Below, one piece after another: positions 35,413 through 43,036 of a stretch of 64,000 nucleotides of DNA (within the stretch, counting starts at the first letter, position 1; the number at the start of each line of letters is the position of its first letter). A program made the translations under genes and the position numbers. The notes below the pieces were generated by a model. The model saw nothing but the letters and a program-made list of their open reading frames with translations, was not told where the DNA came from and searched no databases. The DNA is from Sinorhizobium meliloti 4H41 (lineage in GTDB: Bacteria > Pseudomonadota > Alphaproteobacteria > Rhizobiales > Rhizobiaceae). The DNA is taken from NCBI RefSeq assembly GCF_000375585.1, contig NZ_AQWP01000010.1, positions 124,001 through 188,000 on the forward strand, written 5' to 3'.

Positions 35413-35443
35413 AGGAGGGATTCGGGCACAGGAGGGATTCGGG
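35413..35443 (+). repeat. Tandem 17-bp direct repeat in the leader of the DUF1232 gene
   Basis: AGGAGGGATTCGGG occurs at 35413-35426 and again at 35430-35443. Each copy contains a strong Shine-Dalgarno sequence; only the second lies near the ATG at 35454. It looks like a recent slippage duplication. Confidence 0.6.
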
Positions 35444-35453
35444 GAATTCAGAC

Positions 35454-35846
35454 ATGAAGCGGCTGGAACGGGTACGCCGATGGGCAAGGGGCATCAAGCG
35501 AGACGTCGTCGTCCTGTGCCTCGCGGCGCGTGACCGCCGCGTGCCCTGGTATGCGAAGCTGGCGGCAGGCGCGGTCGCGGCCTATGCATTGTCGCCGATC
35601 GACCTGATACCCGACTTCATCCCGGTCCTCGGCTTTCTCGACGACCTGATCATCGTTCCCGTCGGCATCATCGTCGTGCTGAAGCTCATCCCTGTCGATG
35701 TCCTTGCGGACCTGCGCGCCACAGCAATGAAACACACCGGGCAGCCGGTGAGCCGGGCCGGGCTGGTGGCCGTCGTTTCGATATGGGTTCTGCTGGCAGT
35801 TCTGCTCTTCTGGGCGGTGCTCGGCCCCCCTGCCGCCGTGCGGTAA
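35454..35846 (+). CDS. DUF1232 (YkvA-like) membrane protein
   Basis: Membrane protein of 130 residues. The DUF1232 core is plain: YALSPIDLIPDFIPVLGFLD at about residues 44-63, between hydrophobic helices. A third hydrophobic helix ends the protein. The family is widespread and its function is unknown. It sits inside the hyp locus between hypS and hypD, on the strand of hypS. It may be one of the uncharacterised hyp genes or an unrelated insertion. Confidence 0.8.
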   Translation: MKRLERVRRWARGIKRDVVVLCLAARDRRVPWYAKLAAGAVAAYALSPIDLIPDFIPVLGFLDDLIIVPVGIIVVLKLIPVDVLADLRATAMKHTGQPVSRAGLVAVVSIWVLLAVLLFWAVLGPPAAVR

Positions 35847-35852
35847 AAGAAA

Positions 35853-35876
35853 GAGGCCCTCCTGGTGGAGAGCCTC
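35853..35876. terminator. Bidirectional hairpin between converging genes
   Basis: GAGGCCCTCC and GGAGAGCCTC give a 10-bp stem with one mismatch around TGGT. It lies 6 bp after the DUF1232 stop and 17 bp from the hypD stop on the other strand. Confidence 0.6.
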
Positions 35877-35893
35877 CTCCGTCTCCGGCCCGA

Positions 35894-36856
35894 TCAGGCC
35901 TTGTACTTTTCGACGGCGCCCGGGAGCTTGCTCCACTCGGCATACCAGGTGTTGAAGAGCTTGAACTGCGCCTCGACATAGCCGCGCTGGCTTTCGGTCA
36001 GCGCGTCGGTCTCGTTGAAGTGGAGCGTGTATTCCTTGTCTCCCTTCAGCACCATCATGTGCTTGAAATAGAGGACGAGGTCCGGCCCTTCATCGAAGGA
36101 GGAAAGCACCGCAAGCGCCTGCTCCAGTTCCTGTGCACGCTGGCGTGCATCGACGTCGCCGGCAGCAGCGGCCTGGGACAGGTTGCAGAGGTGGATCACT
36201 TCCTTCGGCAGCACGTTGCCGATACCGGTGATGGCGCCGGTCGCGCCGCAGTTCACGAAGCCGTGGAAGACGGCCGTATCGACGCCGATCATCAGCGAGA
36301 CGCCGTCGTCACGGCTGGTGATGTGCTCGGCCGCGTAGCGCATATCGGCATTGCCGCCGAATTCCTTGAAGCCGACGAGGTTCGGATGCTCCGCGCGCAG
36401 CGCGAAGAAGAGGTCGGCGCGGGTGGCGAACCCGTAATAGGGGCTGTTGTAGATCACGGACGGCAGGTCCGGGGCGGCAGCCAGGATCGCCTTGAAATGC
36501 GCCTTCTGCGCCACGATCGAGGGACCGCGCGACAGCACCCGCGGGATTACCATCAGGCCCTGCGCTCCCACCTTCTGGGCATGCGCCGCATGCGCGACGG
36601 CCGAGGCGGTGTTGACGGCACCGGTGCCGACGATCACGGGGACGCCCGCCTTGACCAGGCGCTCCACGCCTTCCATGCGCTGCGCATCGGTCAGAAGCGG
36701 CCAGTCGCCCATCGAACCGCAATAGACGACCGCCGACATGCCGTCGGCAATCAATGCCTTGCCCTTGCGGACGAGGGCATCGAAATCGGGCGTGCGGTCT
36801 TCCCTGCAAGGGGTCATCAGGGCGGGGATCACGCCCGAAAAAATCTTGGCCTTCAT
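35894..36856 (-). CDS. hypD: Pyrroline-4-hydroxy-2-carboxylate deaminase (DHDPS/NAL family)
   Basis: Cytoplasmic TIM-barrel enzyme of 320 residues that deaminates pyrroline-4-hydroxy-2-carboxylate to 2-oxoglutarate semialdehyde. The Schiff-base lysine is Lys164 in LVGFKEFGG and the conserved tyrosine is Tyr136 in IYNSPYYG. Both positions fit the N-acetylneuraminate lyase superfamily, in which S. meliloti HypD has been structurally placed. It is transcribed in the same direction as hypR, with a separate operator-bearing gap of 116 bp. Confidence 0.92.
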   Translation of the reverse strand: MKAKIFSGVIPALMTPCREDRTPDFDALVRKGKALIADGMSAVVYCGSMGDWPLLTDAQRMEGVERLVKAGVPVIVGTGAVNTASAVAHAAHAQKVGAQGLMVIPRVLSRGPSIVAQKAHFKAILAAAPDLPSVIYNSPYYGFATRADLFFALRAEHPNLVGFKEFGGNADMRYAAEHITSRDDGVSLMIGVDTAVFHGFVNCGATGAITGIGNVLPKEVIHLCNLSQAAAAGDVDARQRAQELEQALAVLSSFDEGPDLVLYFKHMMVLKGDKEYTLHFNETDALTESQRGYVEAQFKLFNTWYAEWSKLPGAVEKYKA

Positions 36857-36947
36857 TTCAAACTCCTATTGGCCTGACGGATGGCAGAACAGGACGCCAT
36901 CGCGGCGATTGCCTGTGCTTCGATATGAAAATACCATTTGTATTTTA

Positions 36948-36959
36948 TTTGTCGACAAA
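36948..36959. promoter_or_regulatory. Candidate HypR operator upstream of hypD
   Basis: TTTGTCGACAAA is a perfect 12-bp palindrome in the hypR-hypD gap. TTGTCGACAA recurs at 37696-37705 in front of hypR. FadR-type GntR regulators bind short palindromes of this style. Confidence 0.55.
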
Positions 36960-36972
36960 AATCGTGCTCAGC

Positions 36973-37683
36973 TCACAGGGCAATTTCAAGCCGGTCGTTG
37001 CGGGCGAAAAGCTTTTGAATTTGCTGGACGATCTGCTCGGCATGTGTGCGGGCCAGCCGATCGGCCGCCTCGACATCACGTGCGGCGATAACGGCGATCA
37101 TGTCCTCGTGCTCGTCGACGAAGCGCTGCGGCAGCCGGTCGTCATAGGACTGATAATAGAGCCGGAGGATCCGCCGGCCTTCGTCGAGAAGCCGGTTGAA
37201 CAGACCGATGAAATAGGGATTGCGGCCTGCCTCGGCGATGGCCGAATGGAAGGCGGCATTGGTGGCGATCATCGCCAGCGCATCCTGCGCCTGGACCGCT
37301 GCGGCGAATTCCGCCTGACGGGCGCGGATCACCTCGAGATCCTCCGGACGGTGATGTTCGGCCGCCAGGCGCGTCGTGACGCGATACATCAGCACCAGCG
37401 CGTCGAAGAAAGTGTGCAGGTTCAGGAAATCGATATTCGATACCATCGTCGATCTGTTGGGCAGCGTAGCGATCAGCCCCTCTCCCGCCAGCCGCACCAG
37501 CGCTTCACGGATCGGCGTGCGCGACATCTTGAACCGTTCGGCAAGCTGCACCTCGTCGATCGGACAGCCCGGCGGCAGAACCAGATCGAGGATTTCGTCC
37601 CGCAAGAGGTCATAGACCATCTTCACGCCGGAACCGCGCTTGCGTTCGGGAGCTGAATTGGTGTCCGTATCCTTGTTGGTCAT
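36973..37683 (-). CDS. hypR: GntR-family (FadR subfamily) regulator of hydroxyproline catabolism
   Basis: Regulator of 236 residues. The N-terminal winged helix contains VQLAERFKMSRTPIREALVRL-type sequence near residues 46-66, the GntR signature. The C-terminal FCD domain has the Asp/His pattern of metal- or acid-binding FadR relatives (FHSAIAEAGRN, later a HAEQIV helix). GGAG precedes the ATG, and a candidate operator overlaps that leader, suggesting autoregulation. In S. meliloti HypR controls the hyp genes. Confidence 0.9.
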   Translation of the reverse strand: MTNKDTDTNSAPERKRGSGVKMVYDLLRDEILDLVLPPGCPIDEVQLAERFKMSRTPIREALVRLAGEGLIATLPNRSTMVSNIDFLNLHTFFDALVLMYRVTTRLAAEHHRPEDLEVIRARQAEFAAAVQAQDALAMIATNAAFHSAIAEAGRNPYFIGLFNRLLDEGRRILRLYYQSYDDRLPQRFVDEHEDMIAVIAARDVEAADRLARTHAEQIVQQIQKLFARNDRLEIAL

Positions 37684-37695
37684 GCGGTCTCCTTC

Positions 37696-37705
37696 TTGTC
37701 GACAA
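37696..37705. promoter_or_regulatory. Candidate HypR operator upstream of hypR
   Basis: TTGTCGACAA is a perfect palindrome 12 bp upstream of the hypR ATG and next to its ribosome site. It shares its core with the hypD site. The rest of the 104-bp gap up to the cyclase stop shows nothing else. Confidence 0.55.
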
Positions 37706-37787
37706 AAGAAATACTTCTCCGCGACGATGGGATCAACGGGCTTGCCCGCATGTTTCGCGGTTTTCAGGCCCTTTTACCGATAATCTT

Positions 37788-38846
37788 TCAGGTCTCCGGC
37801 AGGGTAAAGACGGCGCAGGGCGCCGCGATGCCGCGCAGCGCGTGTTCGCCCAGCGGCACCAGCGGGGTTCGCGTCTCGGCTGCAAGTGCGCCGGAAATCA
37901 GCACGGATCGCCCGAGCGGCCGGCACAGGCCCTCCAGCCGGCTCACCAGATTGACGGCCGGGCCGATGGCCGTGAAGTCCAGCCGGTCGATCGATCCGAC
38001 ATTGCCCCACAGTATCTCGCCAAGATGCAGCGCCGCGCCGAAGCGCAACGGCGGCAGTTCCTGTTCGTGGCGCAGAGCCTCGAGATGCGCCATTCCCGCG
38101 CGGGCGGCAACGACTGCGCGTAGGGCTCGGTCGCAAGCCTCCGCCGGCAAATCGTTGACCGGGAAGATTGCCAGCACACCGTCGCCGATGAACTTGAGCA
38201 CCTCGCCGCCGAAGGCGTGTATCGCTCCTGCAAGCCGGTCGAACCAGTCGTTGAGCGCCGCGATCACGCGGGCGGGCTCATGTTCCTCGGAAAGGCCGGT
38301 GAAGTTGCGCAAGTCGGCATAAAGCAGCGCCGCCCGGATGCTCTCTCCGGTGCCGCGGCTCAGCGCCCCGGCCTGCACACGGGCAGCACTGCGGCGACCC
38401 AGATAGGCTTCGAGCAGCGCCGCGCGGGTCGCCCGCTCCGCCAGGACGGCCAAGGGCGCCGCTGCGAAGCGGGCGGTCTGACGCAACCGCGCGACCTCGG
38501 CCGGATCGAACTGCCTCGTCCCGGCCCAGCCCAGCACCACCTTCTCTTCCGTCTGGCCGACCACGTCCTCCTGCACCGGACCGAACCCCGCCAGCCAGTC
38601 GCGACCGGCGTGGTCGACCGGCCCTTCGGCAAAGCCAAGCGCCTCGATGACCGCGCCGTCCTCCGCCCGCCAAAGCCAGGTGCGCCGCGCGATGATCGGA
38701 TGCGGCACCGCCAGCGTCAGGGCACCGCCGGCCAGCGGAAGGCCGTCTGCGCGGAGCCGGTTTCCGAGCTCTGCCAGGAACGGGTCGGGGCCGGACGAGG
38801 TACCGGCCTCATCCAGAAGCCATGCGAGGGGTGCGGGCAGGTCCAT
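37788..38846 (-). CDS. Class III adenylate/guanylate cyclase with N-terminal domain of unknown function
   Basis: Predicted cytoplasmic cyclase of 352 residues. The catalytic domain occupies about residues 180-350. Metal-binding aspartates are in YADLRNFTGLSE and FIGDGVLAIFP, and the substrate/transition-state region is DFTAIGPAVNLVSRLEGLC. The first 165 residues contain no membrane segment and resemble the N-terminal part of several rhizobial cyclases, perhaps a sensor. I chose ATG at 38844-38846; earlier starts add an arginine-rich, improbable tail. cAMP is the likely product. Confidence 0.85.
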   Translation of the reverse strand: MDLPAPLAWLLDEAGTSSGPDPFLAELGNRLRADGLPLAGGALTLAVPHPIIARRTWLWRAEDGAVIEALGFAEGPVDHAGRDWLAGFGPVQEDVVGQTEEKVVLGWAGTRQFDPAEVARLRQTARFAAAPLAVLAERATRAALLEAYLGRRSAARVQAGALSRGTGESIRAALLYADLRNFTGLSEEHEPARVIAALNDWFDRLAGAIHAFGGEVLKFIGDGVLAIFPVNDLPAEACDRALRAVVAARAGMAHLEALRHEQELPPLRFGAALHLGEILWGNVGSIDRLDFTAIGPAVNLVSRLEGLCRPLGRSVLISGALAAETRTPLVPLGEHALRGIAAPCAVFTLPET

Positions 38847-39033
38847 GCGTTGATCATAGAGCAGTTGCAGGAAATGTGTGAACCGATCTGGCCTCGCGGC
38901 ACCGATCCGAAAATCGCCCCGGCTCCGCAGGCAGTGGCGCGGGCGCTCCCCTCGGGATATGATCGTTCCCGTCCGGATCCGGCGCGCGGCCTTCTTTCTC
39001 GCCGGCGCTCGACGGCAACCGAAGGGGAGTCCG

Positions 39034-39483
39034 ATGCAAGAAGCTCTCGTCGTCCGCCGCGAAACGCATGTCTCGGCACCGCCAGCGGCAGTGTTCGCCC
39101 TACTCACCGACCCGGAGAAGATCCTGCGCTGGATGGGAACGGAGGCCGATGTCGAGCCGAAGCCCGAGGGGCTTTATCTCGTCAATGTTACCGGGGCCCG
39201 CTTCGCCCGCGGCTCCTTCCGCGAGGTGGTGCCGGTGCACCGCCTGGCTTACACCTTCGGCTGGGACGACAGCGATGTCGTGCCGCCGGGCTCGAGTCTG
39301 GTCGAGATCGATCTGATCGAGCAGCCGGATGGAACGCTGGTGCGACTGACCCATTCGGGCCTGCCCAATGCCGAGCAATGTGCCGGCCATGCCGAAGGTT
39401 GGGCGCACTATCTCGATCGGCTTTCGGAAGTTGCCGCGGGACGCGACCCGGGTCCCGACCCGTGGCACGGCCGTACCGGGTGA
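39034..39483 (+). CDS. SRPBCC / AHSA1-domain protein
   Basis: Protein of 149 residues with the START-like hydrophobic-cavity fold: RRETHVSAPPAAVFALLTDP at the start, a WMGTEAD strand, and an AEGWAHYLDRLSEVAAG C-terminal helix. Such proteins bind a hydrophobic ligand; the reaction, if any, is unknown. GAAGGGGAG precedes the ATG at 39034. It is divergent from the cyclase; the 187-bp gap between them has no clear promoter. Confidence 0.82.
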   Translation: MQEALVVRRETHVSAPPAAVFALLTDPEKILRWMGTEADVEPKPEGLYLVNVTGARFARGSFREVVPVHRLAYTFGWDDSDVVPPGSSLVEIDLIEQPDGTLVRLTHSGLPNAEQCAGHAEGWAHYLDRLSEVAAGRDPGPDPWHGRTG

Positions 39484-39534
39484 GCCCGGGCCCCGGCCGC
39501 TGACCTGGGAGCTTCCGCCTCGTCCTTCTCGCGC

Positions 39535-39559
39535 GGAACTTTGCGGAGCCTGACGTGTT
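39535..39559 (+). promoter_or_regulatory. Candidate RpoE2/EcfG promoter of the DUF1003 gene
   Basis: GGAAC at 39535-39539, 18 bases, TT at 39558-39559 (GTGTT). The start codon at 39611 lies 51 bases downstream. Confidence 0.65.
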
Positions 39560-39610
39560 TGCCGTAGCCGCCGGCAACAAGGCGGCCCACAAGGTGTCGC
39601 GAGTGTTCGA

Positions 39611-40162
39611 ATGGAATCGAGAAGGAACAGAACCGAGGAAAGATCGTCCGCCGCTCGAACCATGCCGAGGCTCGAGCGCAACATAAACGCCATCCTGAAG
39701 CGGCGCGAGGAAGACGAACGCGGGCGGAGGGCTCACGACAGGGTCGCCCAGGCGATCACGAACTTCGCAGGCTCCATGACTTTCGTCGGCTTGCACGTCC
39801 TGGCGTTCGGCGCCTGGATCGCTCTGAACCTCGGTCTGGTTCCCGGCATACCGGTGTTCGACCCGACCTTCGCCGTCCTCGCCATGGTTGCTTCGGTGGA
39901 GGCGATCTTCATTTCCACTTTCGTTCTGATCAGCCAGAACCGGATGGCCGAGAAGGACGACGAGCGCTCCGACCTCAATCTGCAGATTTCGCTCCTTGCC
40001 GAGCAGGAGGCGACGCAACTGCTCGCGCTTCTTCGTGAGATAGCCGGCCGGCTGGGCGTGAAGGTGGACGGTGAAGAGGACATCCGTGAACTCACCAAGG
40101 AGATCACGCCGGAAGAGGTCCTCAATCGGCTCGAGGACCAGAAGGTCCGGTCGGGCGATTAG
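39611..40162 (+). CDS. DUF1003 membrane protein
   Basis: Membrane protein of 183 residues with two helices at about residues 50-105 (FVGLHVLAFGAWIALNLGL and VASVEAIFISTFVLIS) followed by QNRMAEKDDERSDLNLQISL, the recognisable DUF1003 core. A charged C-terminal region of 60 residues faces the cytoplasm. The family's function is unknown. The ATG at 39611 is preceded only by a weak AAGGTG; ATG at 39662 is an alternative. The upstream promoter suggests stress induction. Confidence 0.82.
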   Translation: MESRRNRTEERSSAARTMPRLERNINAILKRREEDERGRRAHDRVAQAITNFAGSMTFVGLHVLAFGAWIALNLGLVPGIPVFDPTFAVLAMVASVEAIFISTFVLISQNRMAEKDDERSDLNLQISLLAEQEATQLLALLREIAGRLGVKVDGEEDIRELTKEITPEEVLNRLEDQKVRSGD

Positions 40163-40182
40163 AACCACGCCCGTTTGCCGCA

Positions 40183-40207
40183 GGAACAATCGGCCGGGCC
40201 CGTCATT
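40183..40207 (+). promoter_or_regulatory. Candidate RpoE2/EcfG promoter of the pyruvyltransferase operon
   Basis: GGAAC at 40183-40187, 18 bases, TT at 40206-40207. It is 28 bases before the ATG of the small gene at 40236, which is followed on the same strand by the pyruvyltransferase and FrhB-like genes. Confidence 0.65.
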
Positions 40208-40235
40208 TGACGACTGACAGCAAAAGGAGTCCGAG

Positions 40236-40511
40236 ATGGAGGAGTCACAAGCTATTTCCCGTCCGCAACGCGCTTCCGACTATTCCGGTCGCCGGATGGA
40301 CTGCATCGCCGCTCTGCGGCCGGCCGTGTCGGACCTGGCGGCGACATCACAGGAAAGCATCGTGGCGGCGATGGGCGGGGAGTTGACCGACGATCTGCTG
40401 GCGCTCGCCCATCGGGCCGAGGCGGCCGGTTGGACGTTCGAGGAGGCATCGGCGGCGATCGAGGAGCTTGCGCGCGAATATGAGGGCGCCAAAGGAACCA
40501 TCTTCGATTGA
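40236..40511 (+). CDS. Small hypothetical protein
   Basis: Protein of 91 residues, acidic and mostly helical by composition (HRAEAAGWTFEEASAAIEEL). No signal peptide, membrane segment or cysteine pair beyond a single Cys. AAAAGGAG precedes the ATG. It lies between a stress-type promoter and the pyruvyltransferase gene, 49 bp upstream of it. I do not recognise a family. Confidence 0.65.
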   Translation: MEESQAISRPQRASDYSGRRMDCIAALRPAVSDLAATSQESIVAAMGGELTDDLLALAHRAEAAGWTFEEASAAIEELAREYEGAKGTIFD

Positions 40512-40560
40512 AACCGGTTGAACCCGGCGATCTGCTTCCACGATAAGGAGATAGAGGCCG

Positions 40561-41625
40561 TTGGCGAAACTCGGCGTTTTGACCTTCCACCGCTGCATAA
40601 ACTATGGATCGTTCTGGCAGGCGCGATCTCTTGTCCACGGTCTTCGTTCGCTCGGCAGCGACCCCATTGTCCTCGATCATCATTCCGCCCGCGTCACCCG
40701 GGCCGAGTGGCGTTGCGCGATGCAGCCGCTTCTGCCGGAGAGGACCCCGCGCGCCGACATTCCGCTCTACGCTTCCAAGATCAGAAAATTTCAGAGCGCC
40801 CTGGCTTCGGTGCCGATGAGTGCCCCCTTCGCACTGGACGACCCGGCCGGCGCCGAAGAATGCGACATCGTCGTCGTGGGCAGCGACGAGGTTTGGAACT
40901 TGCGGCACCCCTGGTACGGCGGTTGCTCGCTTTTCTACGGGGAAGGTCTCTCCGCCAAGAGAACCGTTTCCTACGCGGCGACGTTCGGAAACCACCCCGC
41001 GGCCGATGGCCTCGAACCATACTGGGCTGAAAGGCTGCGCAAATTCGATGGAATTTCCGTCCGCGACGACAATTCGAGGGCGATCATCGAAAAGGATGTG
41101 GGACGCGAGGCGACGCTCGTTCTCGACCCATGCCTGCAGTTCCCAGAGACGATTTCCTTCGGCCCCAATGCTCTGGCTTCACGCCCCTACATAGCCGTCT
41201 ACGGACATTCGTTCCCGTCATGGTTTCAGCACACGATCCGCCATTGGGCGACGACGCGCTCGCTGCCTCTCGTCAGCATAGGCTATCGCAACGAATGGGC
41301 GGACGAGCAGTGGCTCGATGCCGGGCCGTACGAGTTCGCCGCCTGCATGGCGGGTGCCGAGGCCGTCGCGACGAATTTCTTTCACGGCTGCGTCTTCTCC
41401 CTCCTCAACGCCAAGCCATTCGTCACGGTCCTTTCCGACTATCGTTCCAACAAGATCGCCGATCTCGCGCGCACCGCCGGCGCGGAACGGCACGTGGTAT
41501 CGCAGGAGACGCCGCAAGCCGATTACGAGACACTTCTCGCGCAATCCCCGAGCCCGGCTGTCGCGCGAAGGCTCGCCGAACTCCGCCGGCAATCACGGAT
41601 CTATCTGACAGATGTCCTCGCCTGA
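40561..41625 (+). CDS. Polysaccharide pyruvyltransferase family protein
   Basis: Predicted transferase of 354 residues that would add a ketal-linked pyruvate (from phosphoenolpyruvate) to a sugar. Family landmarks are GVLTFHRCINYGSFWQARSL at the start, DIVVVGSDEVWN near residue 100 and AEAVATNFFHGCVFSLL near residue 262. The start codon is TTG at 40561 with AAGGAG ten bases upstream. The stop overlaps the FrhB-like gene by 14 bp. These two families often sit together in surface-polysaccharide clusters. Confidence 0.87.
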   Translation: MAKLGVLTFHRCINYGSFWQARSLVHGLRSLGSDPIVLDHHSARVTRAEWRCAMQPLLPERTPRADIPLYASKIRKFQSALASVPMSAPFALDDPAGAEECDIVVVGSDEVWNLRHPWYGGCSLFYGEGLSAKRTVSYAATFGNHPAADGLEPYWAERLRKFDGISVRDDNSRAIIEKDVGREATLVLDPCLQFPETISFGPNALASRPYIAVYGHSFPSWFQHTIRHWATTRSLPLVSIGYRNEWADEQWLDAGPYEFAACMAGAEAVATNFFHGCVFSLLNAKPFVTVLSDYRSNKIADLARTAGAERHVVSQETPQADYETLLAQSPSPAVARRLAELRRQSRIYLTDVLA

Positions 41626-43036
41626 GCGACCCGCACCCGCCTTGGCCAGCGCCTTGCTCTCGCCGGGGCAGATGGCGAAATCCGGGCTCTGCATCGGTTG
41701 CGGCACGTGCATGGCGCAATCGAGCGGCAGCGCCGCGATGCGTCTCGACCGCTACGGCCAGCTCAAACCGGCCGCTGCACATCGCCCCGACGGTTTCGCC
41801 GAGCTTTGCCCCTTTTCGCCCCACGCCCGAAGCGAAGACCAGATCGCCGAGGCGCGCTTCGGATCGGCGCGATTTTACGACCCGCGGATCGGCCGCTTCG
41901 AGGCAGCCTATGTCGGCCATGTCAGCGAGGGCAGCTTTCGAGCCGAGGGCAGTTCCGGCGGCATGGCCAGTTGGACCGCCGCGGAGCTTCTGAAGAGGAA
42001 CCTGGTCGACGCGGTTGCGCATGTGGTTCCCTGTTCAGGCCCCGGCGAACGCCTGTTCCGGTATCAGGTCTCGCGGACCGCGGATGACCTGCGCAAGGGC
42101 GCCAAGTCGCGCTATTATCCGGTGGAGCTCTCCGGCGTCATCGCCGAAATGAAGCGGCATCCCGGCCGCTACGCAGTCGTCGGAATTCCCTGCTTCATCA
42201 AGGCGATCCATCTCCTCTGCCTCAACGACCCGGTGCTTGAGGAGCGCCTTGCCTTCACCCTCGGCCTGTTCTGCGGACACATGAAGAGCACCCGCTTCGT
42301 GGAAAGTTTCGCCTGGCAGATGGACACGGAAATGAACGCCGTCGCGGGCGTGGACTACCGCCTGAAGGATTCCGCTAGACCGGCAAACTGGTACACGGCC
42401 CATCTGCGGCTCAGGGACGGAAGCACGAGAAGCAAGGATTGGTGGCATCTGGTCGACGGCGACTGGGGAGCCGGGTTCTTCCAGAATTCCGCCTGCAATT
42501 TCTGCGATGACGTGGTTGCCGAAACGGCCGACATCTCCTTCGGCGACGCCTGGGTCGAACCCTATTCGTCCGACGGCCGCGGAACGAATGTGGTCGTCGT
42601 GCGCTCGCCCCTGCTGCAGACGCTCGTGGCCGAGGCGATCGACGCGGGAAAGCTCGACCTGAGCGCGGTCGACAGTGCCTTCGTCGTGGAGACGCAGGCT
42701 GCCGGTTTCAGGCAAAGACGGGAGGGGCTGGCCTTCCGGCTGGCCTGGCCGCGTTCCGGCATTCGACCGAGGAAACGCGTTGCGCCGAAGTGGAGGGGCT
42801 TGCCTGCACGGCGGATGCTGGTTTACTGGCTGCGCAGCGCGATCAGCGCAAACAGTCACCGTGTCTTCTGGCTTGCCAGAGCCCTGAACATGCCGGCCGC
42901 CTATCTGCGCTGGGCGTCGGCGATGCTCGCTCTCTACCAGGGCGTGACCTATTCACGCGGCTGGATCGGCAAGCTCGCCGATGCCATCGCGACGCCTTGG
43001 CGCAAGGGCTCGAAGGACGACGGGGCGGGCGCATAG
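41612..43036 (+). CDS. Coenzyme F420 hydrogenase/dehydrogenase beta-subunit-like (FrhB family) protein
   Basis: Iron-sulphur flavoprotein-like protein of 474 residues. The N-terminal cluster motif is Cys27-x-x-Cys30-Gly-x-Cys33 (LCIGCGTC). The FrhB signature ACNFCDDVVAE-TADISFGDAW lies near residue 293. In polysaccharide clusters such proteins accompany pyruvyltransferases and are thought to reduce or oxidise a sugar nucleotide or lipid-linked sugar; F420 itself is not expected here. The last 88 bases overlap the 3' end of the convergent hydrolase gene. Confidence 0.82.
   Translation: MSSPERPAPALASALLSPGQMAKSGLCIGCGTCMAQSSGSAAMRLDRYGQLKPAAAHRPDGFAELCPFSPHARSEDQIAEARFGSARFYDPRIGRFEAAYVGHVSEGSFRAEGSSGGMASWTAAELLKRNLVDAVAHVVPCSGPGERLFRYQVSRTADDLRKGAKSRYYPVELSGVIAEMKRHPGRYAVVGIPCFIKAIHLLCLNDPVLEERLAFTLGLFCGHMKSTRFVESFAWQMDTEMNAVAGVDYRLKDSARPANWYTAHLRLRDGSTRSKDWWHLVDGDWGAGFFQNSACNFCDDVVAETADISFGDAWVEPYSSDGRGTNVVVVRSPLLQTLVAEAIDAGKLDLSAVDSAFVVETQAAGFRQRREGLAFRLAWPRSGIRPRKRVAPKWRGLPARRMLVYWLRSAISANSHRVFWLARALNMPAAYLRWASAMLALYQGVTYSRGWIGKLADAIATPWRKGSKDDGAGA

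Noticed and set aside
38878-38975. Possible RpoE2 promoter between the cyclase and SRPBCC genes
   Set aside because: A GGAAC is present on the minus strand near 38966, but no TT occurs 18 or 19 bases later and it is far from the cyclase start.
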